This document shows positions 31,548 to 40,275 of a DNA stretch of 64,000 bases, one piece after another; the stretch's first letter is position 1; each line of letters opens with the position of its first letter. Position numbers and translations under genes: made by a program. Source of the DNA: Streptomyces sp. NBC_01669 (GTDB lineage: Bacteria > Actinomycetota > Actinomycetes > Streptomycetales > Streptomycetaceae); contig NZ_JAPEQG010000001.1 of NCBI RefSeq assembly GCF_026339735.1, forward strand, positions 6,532,501-6,596,500. Reading direction: 5' to 3'. The notes below the pieces were generated by a model. The model did no database searches. It was not told the origin of the DNA and saw only the letters and a list, made by a program, of their open reading frames with translations.

Positions 31548-32384
31548 ATGCGCGCCCATCGGGCTGCACGCAGGACGAGACCGAAGTCGGCGGCGCCCAT
31601 CACCGTACTGATCCTGTCGGCGGTGCTGGCAGGCTGCACCTCGGCTCCTCGAACCGCCTCTGCCGGGCGCTGGCAGCCGAAGCCGGGCACCGACTGGCAG
31701 TGGCAGCTCTCCGGCCGTCTCGACCCCACCGTGGACGTTCCGGTGTACGACATCGACGGCTTCGAGCACGATGCGCAGGCGGTCGCCGATCTGCACCGCC
31801 GTGGCCGCAAGGTCATCTGTTACGTGTCCACGGGCGCCTGGGAGGACTTCCGCCCGGATGCCGGGAAGTTCCCCGCCTCGATCCTCGGGAAGGGCAACGG
31901 CTGGCCGGGGGAGCGCTGGCTCGACATCCGCCGCACGGATCTGCTCGGGCCGCTGATGGAGTCCCGCATCGAGATGTGCGCGAAGAAGGGCTTCGACGCG
32001 GTCGAGCCCGACAACATGGACGGCTACCGCAACCGCACGGGCTTTTCCCTGACCGGCGCCGATCAGCTGCGCTACAACCGCCTCATCGCCCGCATCGCCC
32101 ACCGGCACGGACTCGCGGTCGGGCTGAAGAACGACCTGGACCAGATCCCGCAGCTGGAACCGGACTTCGACTTCGCGGTCAACGAACAGTGCGCCCAGTA
32201 CGACGAGTGCGCCGACCTCACCCCGTTCATCGAGGCGGACAAGGCGGTGTTCCATGTGGAGTACGAGGTGCCGGTGGCACGGTTCTGCCCGGAGTCGACG
32301 CGGCTGCGTCTGAGTTCGCTCCGCAAGAAGTACGACCTGGGCACCTGGCGCCGGAGCTGTGTGGCGAGCCCGTCCGCGGAGTGA
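31548..32384 (+). CDS. Lipoprotein glycoside hydrolase, GH114 (endo-alpha-1,4-polygalactosaminidase-like)
   Basis: 278-residue exported lipoprotein. The signal ends in the lipobox LAGC with Cys30. The GH114/TM1410-like barrel follows (about 45-270), shown by VPVYDIDGFEHDA, KVICYVSTGAWEDFRPD and the acidic KGFDAVEPDNMDGY, which holds the presumed catalytic acids. The family includes enzymes that cut galactosaminogalactan or Pel-type exopolysaccharide. It is monocistronic and convergent with cobS. Target glycan unknown. Confidence 0.88.
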   Translation: MRAHRAARRTRPKSAAPITVLILSAVLAGCTSAPRTASAGRWQPKPGTDWQWQLSGRLDPTVDVPVYDIDGFEHDAQAVADLHRRGRKVICYVSTGAWEDFRPDAGKFPASILGKGNGWPGERWLDIRRTDLLGPLMESRIEMCAKKGFDAVEPDNMDGYRNRTGFSLTGADQLRYNRLIARIAHRHGLAVGLKNDLDQIPQLEPDFDFAVNEQCAQYDECADLTPFIEADKAVFHVEYEVPVARFCPESTRLRLSSLRKKYDLGTWRRSCVASPSAE

Positions 32385-32424
32385 GGAGAAGACGGAAACC
32401 GGGCAGCCCCGCACCCCCGTCCGC

Positions 32425-33201
32425 CTACCCCAGGGCCAACACCACCAGCGCCGCCGTCGCCGCCGTCTCCGCGAGCGCACCGAACACATCCCCGGTCACG
32501 CCGCCGAACCGCCGCACACAGTGCCGCAGCAGCAGCTGTGCACCCATCAGCCCGGCCACTACGGCAAGGCCGTGGTGCAGCGCCCCGTACCCGCCGAACA
32601 GCGCCCCCGCCCCCGACCCCGCGGCCACCACCGCGACCGTCACGGCCGCCGCCGCCCCCATCGGCACCGTTCCCGCCACCGCCGCCCCCAGCCCCTCCGG
32701 CCGGGCCGGAGGCACGCCCTGACGGGACGCCAGTGTGAGCGCGAGGCGGGCGGTGACCCCCGCGACGGCCGCCGCCACCGCGCCGTGCGCCCAGCCCTCC
32801 CCGTACAGCTCCTGGAGGACCGCGACCTGGGCCAGAAGGACGAACAGCAGGGTGATGACACCGAATGGCCCAATGTCCGACTGCTTCATGATGCGCAACG
32901 CGTCCGCCGCGGACTTGCCGCTGCCGAGCCCGTCCGCCGTGTCGGCGAGTCCGTCGAGGTGCAGCCCCCGTGTGAGGACCGCGGGCACCGCGGTGGAGGC
33001 GACCGCCGCGAGCAGCGGCCCCGACCCGAGCAGCAGCAGTCCGCCGGAGGCCGCCGCGAGCAGCCCCACCACCAGACCGGCGAGCGGGGCGCTCAGCATC
33101 CCGGCACGGGTGGCCTCGCGGTCCCAGCGGGTGACGCGGACGGGGAGCACGGTCAGGGTGCCGAAGGCGAAACGTATGCCGTGGCTGTTCAGGGAGGTCA
33201 C
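32425..33201 (-). CDS. cobS: Adenosylcobinamide-GDP ribazoletransferase
   Basis: Membrane enzyme that joins adenosylcobinamide-GDP and alpha-ribazole (phosphate), the last step of cobalamin assembly. 258 residues with RGLHLDGLADTADGLGSGKSAADALRIMKQ (residues ~75-105), the family signature whose acidic cluster binds Mg, and about six hydrophobic segments. The start is MTSLNSHGIRFAFGTLTVLP. Other nucleotide-loop genes cobT and cobU lie at 36.6-39.9 kb on the same strand but not adjacent. No cobalamin riboswitch was seen upstream. Confidence 0.93.
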   Translation of the reverse strand: MTSLNSHGIRFAFGTLTVLPVRVTRWDREATRAGMLSAPLAGLVVGLLAAASGGLLLLGSGPLLAAVASTAVPAVLTRGLHLDGLADTADGLGSGKSAADALRIMKQSDIGPFGVITLLFVLLAQVAVLQELYGEGWAHGAVAAAVAGVTARLALTLASRQGVPPARPEGLGAAVAGTVPMGAAAAVTVAVVAAGSGAGALFGGYGALHHGLAVVAGLMGAQLLLRHCVRRFGGVTGDVFGALAETAATAALVVLALG

Positions 33202-33289
33202 GGCGCGCAGGCTAATCCCTGGGCCGCACCGCTAGATTGGCCGAAACGCTGTAAAGCACCGCACAAGCGGATCAATGGGAGTGAGTGGC

Positions 33290-34051
33290 ATGGGTCACTG
33301 GTTCGATCAGAACTTTGTCGAGCCGGGGAAGCTGCCCCTGCTTCTCGCCCTGGCCGCCTTTGTGCTGACCTTCGCCATCACCCGTCTCATCACCCGGATG
33401 ATCAGGGCCGGGAAGGGGCCGTTCCGCAACATCACGCCCGGCGGGGTGCACGTCCACCATGTGGTGCCCGGTGTGGTGCTGACGGTGATCGGCGGCTTCG
33501 GCGCGGTCTCCAGCGGACGGTACGGCGTGGCGGCGGGCGTCTGCGCGGTGATCTTCGGGGCGGGCGCGGGGCTGGTGCTGGACGAGTTCGCCCTGATCCT
33601 CCATCTCGACGACGTGTACTGGTCCGAACAGGGCCGCCAGAGCGTCGAGGTCGTCGTCCTCACCGCCGCGCTCGTCCTGCTCCTCCTCGGCGGCTTCTCA
33701 CCGCTCGGGGTGAACGAACTGACCAGCGATCAGCAGCAGGGCCGGCTCGGCATCGTCCTGACCCTGTTGATCAACTTCTGCTTCGTGCTGATCGCCCTGT
33801 TCAAGGGCAAGGCACGGATGGCGGTGATCGGCACCCTGGTGCCGTTCGTCGCCCTGTTCGGGGCGATCCGGCTGGCCCGGCCGACGTCTATGTGGGCGAA
33901 GAGGTTCTACCGCAACCGGCACCGCGCCCGTTCCAGGGCGGTGCTGCGCGCGTACCACCACGACCGGCGCTGGGCGGGGCCGCGCCGCAGGTTTCAGGAC
34001 CTCATCGGCGGAGCGCCGGACCGGGCCCGCGTTCCCACGCCCAAGTCCTGA
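33290..34051 (+). CDS. Conserved integral membrane protein, unknown function
   Basis: 253-residue protein with about five hydrophobic segments (around 15-36, 60-80, 82-104, 118-138 and 155-190) and a basic C-terminal tail rich in Arg/His. GGVHVHHVVPG after the first segment is the most striking motif and could bind metal. The ATG at 33290 has GGGAG at proper spacing; an ATG at 33275 would add five residues. Its last 58 bases overlap the convergent rhomboid-like gene. I do not recognise a function. Confidence 0.75.
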   Translation: MGHWFDQNFVEPGKLPLLLALAAFVLTFAITRLITRMIRAGKGPFRNITPGGVHVHHVVPGVVLTVIGGFGAVSSGRYGVAAGVCAVIFGAGAGLVLDEFALILHLDDVYWSEQGRQSVEVVVLTAALVLLLLGGFSPLGVNELTSDQQQGRLGIVLTLLINFCFVLIALFKGKARMAVIGTLVPFVALFGAIRLARPTSMWAKRFYRNRHRARSRAVLRAYHHDRRWAGPRRRFQDLIGGAPDRARVPTPKS

Positions 34052-34731
34052 CCACGGCGGACGGGCGGTTGCCGACGCCGGTCGTACCGGGCGGTGAGGC
34101 CGCACAGGATCAGCACCGCGGCGATCGCCGCCAGATGCTCCTTGCCCGCCAGGTTGTTCCTGAGAAGTACCTCGATGACCATCGCCGCGATGACCACCGC
34201 CCCGGTGAACCACGCCCGGTAGGCGTGGCACACATAGATCGCGAGCCCCACGACTGCCGCCGACGGTCCCGTGTCGACGACCTGCGCGTCGGATGCCGGC
34301 AGCCCGAACAGCCCATCGGGGCCGACCGCGACGCCGGTCCGTGCGTACAGTGTCCCGGCCAGCGTGGCGACGTACGCGATGAGCAGCGTGCGCTGGCGCC
34401 CGAGACAGATCTCGGCGACCCCGAACACCACGAGCACCTGCGCCAGCGCACCCCACACCGGCAGATCGAGCGCGGGCACGAACAGCGACAGCGGGGTACG
34501 CAGCAGAGCGGTCCACAGCGGGTCCTCGGCCCGCACCGAGCCGAGGACCTGCACCGGACGGAAGCCCCACGGCTGGTTCTGCACCGCCTGGAGCAGCGCC
34601 GTCAGACAGACCGCGGCCGGCGTCATGGGGACCGCCCGCAGCCGGGAGCGGGCGAGCGCCCCGCGTACGGTCGAGAGCAGCGGTACCCACTCGCGTCGGG
34701 CGACCGTGCGCAGCGCGGCCACCGGTCTCAT
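33994..34731 (-). CDS. Rhomboid-like membrane protein
   Basis: 245-residue protein with about six hydrophobic segments starting near residue 36. It resembles the streptomycete 'rhomboid-like' family, but the catalytic GxSG and histidine of true rhomboid proteases are not evident (the region DTGPSAAVVGLAIYVCHAY is the nearest), so protease activity is doubtful. Its ATG overlaps the stop of the DUF2156 gene by four bases, so the two are translationally coupled. Its 3' end overlaps the convergent gene by 58 bases. Confidence 0.7.
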   Translation of the reverse strand: MRPVAALRTVARREWVPLLSTVRGALARSRLRAVPMTPAAVCLTALLQAVQNQPWGFRPVQVLGSVRAEDPLWTALLRTPLSLFVPALDLPVWGALAQVLVVFGVAEICLGRQRTLLIAYVATLAGTLYARTGVAVGPDGLFGLPASDAQVVDTGPSAAVVGLAIYVCHAYRAWFTGAVVIAAMVIEVLLRNNLAGKEHLAAIAAVLILCGLTARYDRRRQPPVRRGQDLGVGTRARSGAPPMRS

Positions 34732-36527
34732 CTACGGGTTCCCAGGTGCGAGCGGTGCAGCCACTTGGGCAGCCCGGGCGCCTCCAGGAACCCTTCGGCG
34801 CGGCCCGCGGCGATGCCGATGCGCAGCAGGTCGGAGCTCTTCTCGAAGAGCATGAAACGCGGCTCCCAGATCGGTCGGTACTTGGCGTTGGCGCGGTAGA
34901 GCGACTCGATCTGCCACCAGCGCGAGAAGAAGCTGAGCAGCGAGCGCCACAGCCTCAGCACCGGTCCCGCGCCCAGCCGCGATCCCCTCTCGAAGACCGA
35001 CCGGAACATCGCGAAGTTGAGCGACACCTGCGTGATCCCGATCTTTTCGGCGCGCTGGAGGAGTTCGATGACCATGAACTCCATCAGACCGTTCTCGGCG
35101 TCCCGGTCACGGCGCATCAGGTCCAGCGAGAGACCGTTCGGACCCCAGGGCACGAAGCTCAGTACGGCTCGCAATTCGCCGGGGCCGCCCGCTCCTTCGC
35201 CCTGCCCCTTCTCCGTGGGGTCACGGCATTCGAGCATCACGCACCGGCCGTCCGCCGGATCGCCGAGCCGCCCCAGCGCCATCGAGAAGCCGCGCTCGGT
35301 CTCCCCGTCGCGCCAGTCGTCGGCGCGCCGCAGCAGTTCGGCCATCTCCTCGTCGGGGATGTCGCAGTGGCGCCGGATGGTCACCTCGTACCCGGCACGC
35401 CTGACCCGGTTGTACGCCTGGCGGACGGTCCGCATCGCCCGCCCTTCGAGGGTGAATTCGGCGGTCTCCACGATTGCCTCGTCGCCGAGTTCCAGCGCGT
35501 CGAGCCCGTGCCGGGCGTAGACCGTGCCGCCCTCCTCGCTCACCCCCATCACCGCCGGGATCCAACCGTGCTCGCGGGCCTCGGCCAGCCATGGTTCGAT
35601 CGCGCCGGGCCAGGCCTCCGGGTCGCCGATCGGATCACCGGAGGCGAGCGAGACGCCGCCGACCACCCGGTAGGTGACGGCCGCCTTCCCGGTCGGCGAC
35701 CAGATGACGCTCTTCTCCCGGCGCAGCGCGAAGTAGCCGAGCGAGTCGCGTTCGCCGTGCTTTTCCAGGAGGGCGCGGAGCCGGTCCTCGTCCTGCGGGG
35801 TGATCGGGTCGACGGCCCGGCGGGAGCGGAACGCCACGTACACGACGGCGATCAGCAGCAGGGTGGAGAGGATGTTGATGACGACATTGACCCAGCCGGG
35901 CACGGTGATGCCGGGGAAGCGGGCTTCGTCGGTTGTTACCGAGATCAGCCGCAGCGCGCCGTAGCGCCAGCGGTCGAGGAAGGTCGACCGGTACTCGTCG
36001 TGCGCCTTGTTCGTGACGGTGACCAGCAGGGTGGCGATCAGCGAGGTGACCAGCAGCCCGCCGACGGCGACCACGGCCGCCAGCTTCGCGTTGGACCGGT
36101 CGCCCTTCGCGTAGAACTCCCGCCGGCCCAGGACCAGCGCCACGACGAACGCGGCTGTCAGCGCAAGCGAGATCCAGTTCTGTGGGTACCGTCGGATCTC
36201 GGGAAAGACGATCACGAAGGCGAAGAGCAGGAGCAGGAGGCCGCTCAGCACCATGTTGACGATCCAGGCGGCGCGCTTGCGCCGTCGCATGGTGATCGCG
36301 AGGAAGAGGGCGACCACTCCGGAGGAGAAGCCCGCGGTGAGGAGATAGGGCGTGAAGTAGTTCTCGGTGTTGTGTCGACGCAGGTCCTGCCCGAGCGTGA
36401 CCCAGACGGCGCTCAGGAAATTGATGAACGACACGATGCGCAGATACCAGATGGTGAATGCCGCACTGCGTCGTGAGCGGACGGTGCTCCGCCGGGCGTC
36501 CTGGCTGACCAATCGGACCTCTCCCAT
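34728..36527 (-). CDS. MprF/LysX-type membrane acyltransferase (DUF2156)
   Basis: 599-residue membrane protein. Six transmembrane segments occupy about residues 22-245; the rest is the phosphatidylglycerol lysyltransferase C-terminal domain (DUF2156), with SLGYFALRREKSVIW and VTYRVVGGVSLASGDPIGDP near its start and GLMEFMVIELLQRAEKIGI and SLNFAMFRSVFERG later. Relatives transfer an aminoacyl group from tRNA to membrane lipid, altering surface charge. It is upstream of and coupled to the rhomboid-like gene. No lysyl-tRNA synthetase domain is fused, unlike mycobacterial LysX. Confidence 0.85.
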   Translation of the reverse strand: MGEVRLVSQDARRSTVRSRRSAAFTIWYLRIVSFINFLSAVWVTLGQDLRRHNTENYFTPYLLTAGFSSGVVALFLAITMRRRKRAAWIVNMVLSGLLLLLFAFVIVFPEIRRYPQNWISLALTAAFVVALVLGRREFYAKGDRSNAKLAAVVAVGGLLVTSLIATLLVTVTNKAHDEYRSTFLDRWRYGALRLISVTTDEARFPGITVPGWVNVVINILSTLLLIAVVYVAFRSRRAVDPITPQDEDRLRALLEKHGERDSLGYFALRREKSVIWSPTGKAAVTYRVVGGVSLASGDPIGDPEAWPGAIEPWLAEAREHGWIPAVMGVSEEGGTVYARHGLDALELGDEAIVETAEFTLEGRAMRTVRQAYNRVRRAGYEVTIRRHCDIPDEEMAELLRRADDWRDGETERGFSMALGRLGDPADGRCVMLECRDPTEKGQGEGAGGPGELRAVLSFVPWGPNGLSLDLMRRDRDAENGLMEFMVIELLQRAEKIGITQVSLNFAMFRSVFERGSRLGAGPVLRLWRSLLSFFSRWWQIESLYRANAKYRPIWEPRFMLFEKSSDLLRIGIAAGRAEGFLEAPGLPKWLHRSHLGTRR

Positions 36528-36617
36528 GAAAAGCGATCATATGGTGCATCGCGCCCCATGGGGAGGCCTGCTGCGGCCGGTGTCCGGCGGTCGGCGGCCG
36601 CAGCGCGGCAGGGTCCG

Positions 36618-37700
36618 TCAGTCGTCGTCCGTGTCGGTCTTCGAGGCGTCGTCCTCGTCGGCCGGTACCCGCTCGGGCAGCTCCGCCGCCAGCGCGGCGG
36701 CGGCCTGCACGAGCGGAAGCGCCAGCAGCGCCCCGCTCCCCTCGCCCACGATGACGCCGTGGTCCAGTAGCGGGCTGAGCGCCATCCGGTCAAGCGCCTT
36801 CGTCTGTGCCGGCTCGCCGCTCACCTGGCCGGCCAGCCACCAGTCCGGCGCCCGGAAGGCGGCCCGCTGAGCGACCAGCGCGCACGCCGACGAGACCACG
36901 CCGTCCAGAATCACCGGCAGCCTGCGCACCGCGCACTGCAACAGGAACCCCGTCGTCGCCGCCAGGTCCGCGCCGCCGACCGTGGCCAGCAGCTCCAGCT
37001 GGTCACCGAGGACCGGCCGGGCCCGCCGCAGCGAGTCCCGGATCGCCGCGCACTTGCGCATCCAGGCGAGATCGTCGATACCCGCGCCGCCGCGCCCGGT
37101 GACCACCGAGGCGTCCGTGCCGCACAGGGCCGCGATCAGGGTGGCCGCCGCCGTGGTGCCACCGACGCTCAGATCGCCGAGCGCCACCAGATCGGTGCCC
37201 GAGTCGGCCTCCTCGTCGGCGATCGCGATGCCCAGACGTACCGCCTGCTCGGCCTCCTCGGCCGTCAGCGCGTCCTCGATGTCGATCCGGCCGCTGCCGC
37301 GCCGCACCCGGTGACGTACGACCGACTCGGGCAGCAGCTCCGGCTCGCAGTCCAGGCCGGCGTCGACGATCCGCACCGGTACGGAGAACTGGCGGGCCAG
37401 CACGGCCAGCGGCGTCGCGCCCTCCAGCGTGGCCCGGACCAGCTCGTGCGCGGTCCCGGCCGCGCGGCCGGAGACACCGAGCTCGGCCACCCCGTGATCA
37501 CCGGCGAAGAGCACCACGCGCGGCTGCAGGATCGGCTTGACCGGCACGGCCTGCTGGGCGGCCGAGAGCCACTCGCCCAGCTCGTCGAGCCGGCCGAGGG
37601 CGCCCGGGGGCACGATCTGCCGCTCCCGGCGTTCCTCGGCGTCGCGCCGTACCCCGCCGTCGGGGCGTTCGATCAGGTCGGAGAAGTCGTCCAGATTCAC
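36618..37700 (-). CDS. cobT: Nicotinate-nucleotide-dimethylbenzimidazole phosphoribosyltransferase
   Basis: Makes alpha-ribazole phosphate for the lower ligand of cobalamin. The 360-residue protein shows the N-terminal RPDGGVRRDAEERRERQIVPPGALG-type region (residues 12-36), VVLFAGDHGVAE, ALGDLSVGGTTAAATL and the C-terminal DHGVIVGEGSGALLAL; the conserved catalytic Glu is in VGEGSGA. An acidic tail (DDASKTDTDDD) is unusual but seen in streptomycetes. It heads a cluster cobU-methyltransferase-cobT on the same strand. Confidence 0.94.
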   Translation of the reverse strand: MNLDDFSDLIERPDGGVRRDAEERRERQIVPPGALGRLDELGEWLSAAQQAVPVKPILQPRVVLFAGDHGVAELGVSGRAAGTAHELVRATLEGATPLAVLARQFSVPVRIVDAGLDCEPELLPESVVRHRVRRGSGRIDIEDALTAEEAEQAVRLGIAIADEEADSGTDLVALGDLSVGGTTAAATLIAALCGTDASVVTGRGGAGIDDLAWMRKCAAIRDSLRRARPVLGDQLELLATVGGADLAATTGFLLQCAVRRLPVILDGVVSSACALVAQRAAFRAPDWWLAGQVSGEPAQTKALDRMALSPLLDHGVIVGEGSGALLALPLVQAAAALAAELPERVPADEDDASKTDTDDD

Positions 37701-37815
37701 GGGGGTCTGCCTCGCGGGTCGTTACGTGGTGTGGGCCGGTGAGCCCGGCGGCGGGCTCATTGCGGAACAGTACCTGCCACGATTCTGACGCCTCATCAGT
37801 GCGGCGGCCGGCCCC

Positions 37816-38643
37816 TCAGGTGCCGAAGCGCAGCAGCGTCATCGCGGGGGTCAGTGTCCGCAGCCCCGGCGTCAGATGCTGGAGCCGGATCAGTTCTCCC
37901 ATCGCGCCCCGTCCCCGCGGCAGCCCCAGCGCGCGCACCTCGGTGATGTTCGGATGCGCACTGCGCAGCTTCTTCCGCTCGCCCGGGTTCATCGCCCAGT
38001 GCATCGGCGGGACGGTCATGGAGCCGATCTTCGACTTCCCGGCCACCGTCCCCTTCGCCGGCCGGCGCGCCATCGAGTCCAGGACGAGCACCCCGCCCGG
38101 CAGCCGTTCGGCGCAGGTCGCCAGGATCTTCCGTACCGCCCAAGGCTGCAGATACATCAGCAGCCCCTGCGTCGTGACGATCACGCCCCGGCCCGCAGGG
38201 TCCTCGATCTCGTCCAGCCAGGAGAGATCGGTCGCCGACCGGGAGAGCGTCCGCAGCCGGTCCGAGGAGGGCAGCAGCATTCGGCGCAACGCTGCCACCT
38301 GGGGCAACTCCACACTCAGCCAGGTGAGCCGCCCGTTGTCGACCCGCCAGAAGCCGGTTTCCAGCCCGTCGCCGAGCGCGACGACGGTGGCCTCCGGATG
38401 TCCGCGCAAATAGCCCTGCACCGTCAGGTCGAAGCAGCGTGAGCGCAGCGCCTGCGCCTGCGAGTGGAAGGCGTTCGGCCGCCCGAAGCGCTCCTCGAAG
38501 GGGTAGTCGAGGTCCGCCATGAGGTGCAGCGCCATCGGATCGTCGATGACGGGATAGAGCTGCCCCGCCTCGTACGCCCGGTTGTAGAGCGTCCAGAGCA
38601 GGGTCTCCGGAACGCCTTCCAGCATCGGCCTCACTCGCGCCAT
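37816..38643 (-). CDS. SAM-dependent methyltransferase, leucine carboxyl methyltransferase type
   Basis: 275-residue LCM/PPM-family methyltransferase. Residues about 60-105 contain SQAQALRSRCFDLTVQGYL and VVALGDGLETGFWRVD, the LCM-type SAM motif; ITTQGLLMYL near 170 is the family motif III. Such enzymes O-methylate carboxyl groups, for example polyketide acids or peptide C-termini. It lies between cobU and cobT on the same strand, but nothing ties it to cobalamin chemistry. Confidence 0.85.
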   Translation of the reverse strand: MARVRPMLEGVPETLLWTLYNRAYEAGQLYPVIDDPMALHLMADLDYPFEERFGRPNAFHSQAQALRSRCFDLTVQGYLRGHPEATVVALGDGLETGFWRVDNGRLTWLSVELPQVAALRRMLLPSSDRLRTLSRSATDLSWLDEIEDPAGRGVIVTTQGLLMYLQPWAVRKILATCAERLPGGVLVLDSMARRPAKGTVAGKSKIGSMTVPPMHWAMNPGERKKLRSAHPNITEVRALGLPRGRGAMGELIRLQHLTPGLRTLTPAMTLLRFGT

Positions 38644-38683
38644 GTCCGCTCCCTTCCAGCTGCTGTTCCTGTGGCGATGCGGG

Positions 38684-39886
38684 TCAGCCGCGTAGCGTCA
38701 GCGCCTGACCGGCCACCACCAGCAGCACGTGCTCGCACTCGTCGGCGAACGCGGCGTTGAGCCGCCCCAGCTCGTCCCGGAACCGCCGACCTGCGGCGGT
38801 CGCGGGCACCACGCCCGAGCCGACCTCATTGGTCACGGCGACGACCGTACGCCGCGTTCCGCGCACCGCGCCGACCAGTTCGGTGACCCGTTCCCGCAGC
38901 GCACTCTCGCCGCCGTCCGCCCACGCCGCGTCGTCCCAGGCGTTCACCCGGTCCATCGCGTCCGTCAGCCACAGCGACAGGCAGTCGATCAGCAGCGGCG
39001 GCCCGTCCGACTCCAGCAGGTCCACCAGGTCACAGGTCTCCTCGGTGCGCCAGGCCGCCGGTCTGCGCTCCCGGTGCAGCCCGACCCGGGCCATCCACTC
39101 CGCGTCGCCTTCGCGGCCGCCGCCGGTCGCCACATACACCACCTCGGGGAAGGTCTCCAGCCGCCGCTCGGCCTCCACCGACTTCCCGGACCGCGCACCG
39201 CCCGTCACCAGCGTCCGCCGCGGGACATCCGCTACGACGTGGTACTCGCCGACCACCAGTGTCGTCCCGTCCGGCACGGTCCGGGCGCCGGCCGCCGCGA
39301 GCCGCCGGTCCAGCTCGGGGCCGGTGGGCGCGTCATGGTCCAGATGAACGGCGATGACCTCGGTGGCCGGCCCGATCGCTTCGACGGCCCGCAGCCTGGC
39401 CATTGCGTCCGGGCGTTCGGTCACATCACCGACCACCATGTCGTACGGCTCCGCCACCCGGTCCGTGAGACCGGCGGGGGCCGCCCCCGGCGGCATGTAC
39501 AGCAGCCGCGCACCCTCCGGGGACGTCACCTCGTACCCGGTCCCCGGCGAGTCCATCGGCACCGCCCGGATCCGGTGCCCGCTGATCAGCGTCAGCACCT
39601 GCCCGTCCGGCACCCGTCCGGCCGGAGGCAGCCCGGCCGGCAGCTCCACGGCGGGCCCGTCGTGCGGATGGCTGAGCAGCACCTGCCGTACGCCGGTCAG
39701 TGAATGACCCGCACGTGCGGCGGCGAACGCGGCCCCCGGAGTGAGATCGAGCAGCACCGCGCCGTCGACCAGCAGTGCGGTCGCGGCGCGCGCCCACACC
39801 CCGCGGGCGGTGGCGCAGGCGGCGCACGGACATTCGGGGCGCGGCAGCCCGTCGGGGGCTCCGGTGCCGAGCAGTGTCAGTTCCAC
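38684..39886 (-). CDS. cobU: Metallo-beta-lactamase-like domain fused to adenosylcobinamide kinase/guanylyltransferase
   Basis: 400-residue fusion. Residues about 1-215 resemble a metallo-beta-lactamase fold with VLLSHPHDG where HxHxDH is usual, so metal binding is degenerate. Residues about 225-400 are CobU: P-loop TLVTGGARSGKS, ATGGGREGDAEWMARVGLHRERRP with the guanylated histidine, and PPLLIDCLSLWLTD. CobU phosphorylates adenosylcobinamide and forms its GDP derivative for CobS. The GTG at 39886 has a GGAGG site; the frame further upstream is rejected. Confidence 0.9.
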   Translation of the reverse strand: MELTLLGTGAPDGLPRPECPCAACATARGVWARAATALLVDGAVLLDLTPGAAFAAARAGHSLTGVRQVLLSHPHDGPAVELPAGLPPAGRVPDGQVLTLISGHRIRAVPMDSPGTGYEVTSPEGARLLYMPPGAAPAGLTDRVAEPYDMVVGDVTERPDAMARLRAVEAIGPATEVIAVHLDHDAPTGPELDRRLAAAGARTVPDGTTLVVGEYHVVADVPRRTLVTGGARSGKSVEAERRLETFPEVVYVATGGGREGDAEWMARVGLHRERRPAAWRTEETCDLVDLLESDGPPLLIDCLSLWLTDAMDRVNAWDDAAWADGGESALRERVTELVGAVRGTRRTVVAVTNEVGSGVVPATAAGRRFRDELGRLNAAFADECEHVLLVVAGQALTLRG

Positions 39887-39997
39887 GCTCCGATCCTCCC
39901 GCGTCCCCGCACCGACTGCGCGACCAACCCCATGGATCTCGGTCCGACAGGCCCCAGGCACTAGGCTGCGGGCAGCAACGCGACCCAGGAGGCGGAC

Positions 39998-40207
39998 ATG
40001 GCGTGGACGTGGCGGTTCGAGAAGTCCGACGGTACGGAGACGGAGCCGGCCCTGCAGCCGGAGGAATTCACGACCCAGGGCGATGCGGAGTCATGGATCG
40101 GTGAGTTCTGGAAGGAACTTCTGGACGGCGGGGCGGACCAGGTGACCCTCTTCGAGGACGCGACGAAGATCTATGGCCCGATGAGTCTCCAGGCCGACCA
40201 GGGCTGA
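39998..40207 (+). CDS. Conserved small protein, unknown function
   Basis: 69-residue acidic protein beginning MAWTWRFEKSDGTETEPAL, with an amphipathic helix SWIGEFWKELLDGGADQVTLF. A well-spaced GGAGG precedes the ATG. Short proteins of this kind are widely conserved in Streptomyces next to cobU and htrA-like genes (from memory); no function is known. It is convergent with the protease gene and shares its terminator. Confidence 0.75.
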   Translation: MAWTWRFEKSDGTETEPALQPEEFTTQGDAESWIGEFWKELLDGGADQVTLFEDATKIYGPMSLQADQG

Positions 40208-40226
40208 CCGCCGATACGGGCGCACG

Positions 40227-40264
40227 AAGGCCCCGGGCGCCGTTCCTCGGCATCCGGGGCCTTG
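40227..40264. terminator. Bidirectional hairpin terminator
   Basis: AAGGCCCCGG pairs with CCGGGGCCTT around a 17-base loop, between the convergent small gene and the HtrA-like gene. Confidence 0.75.
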
Positions 40265-40275
40265 CATGGCAGCGG

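Noticed and set aside
36618..39886. Cobalamin riboswitch near the cob genes
   Set aside because: No B12-box-like sequence or suitable leader was found upstream of cobS, cobT or cobU.
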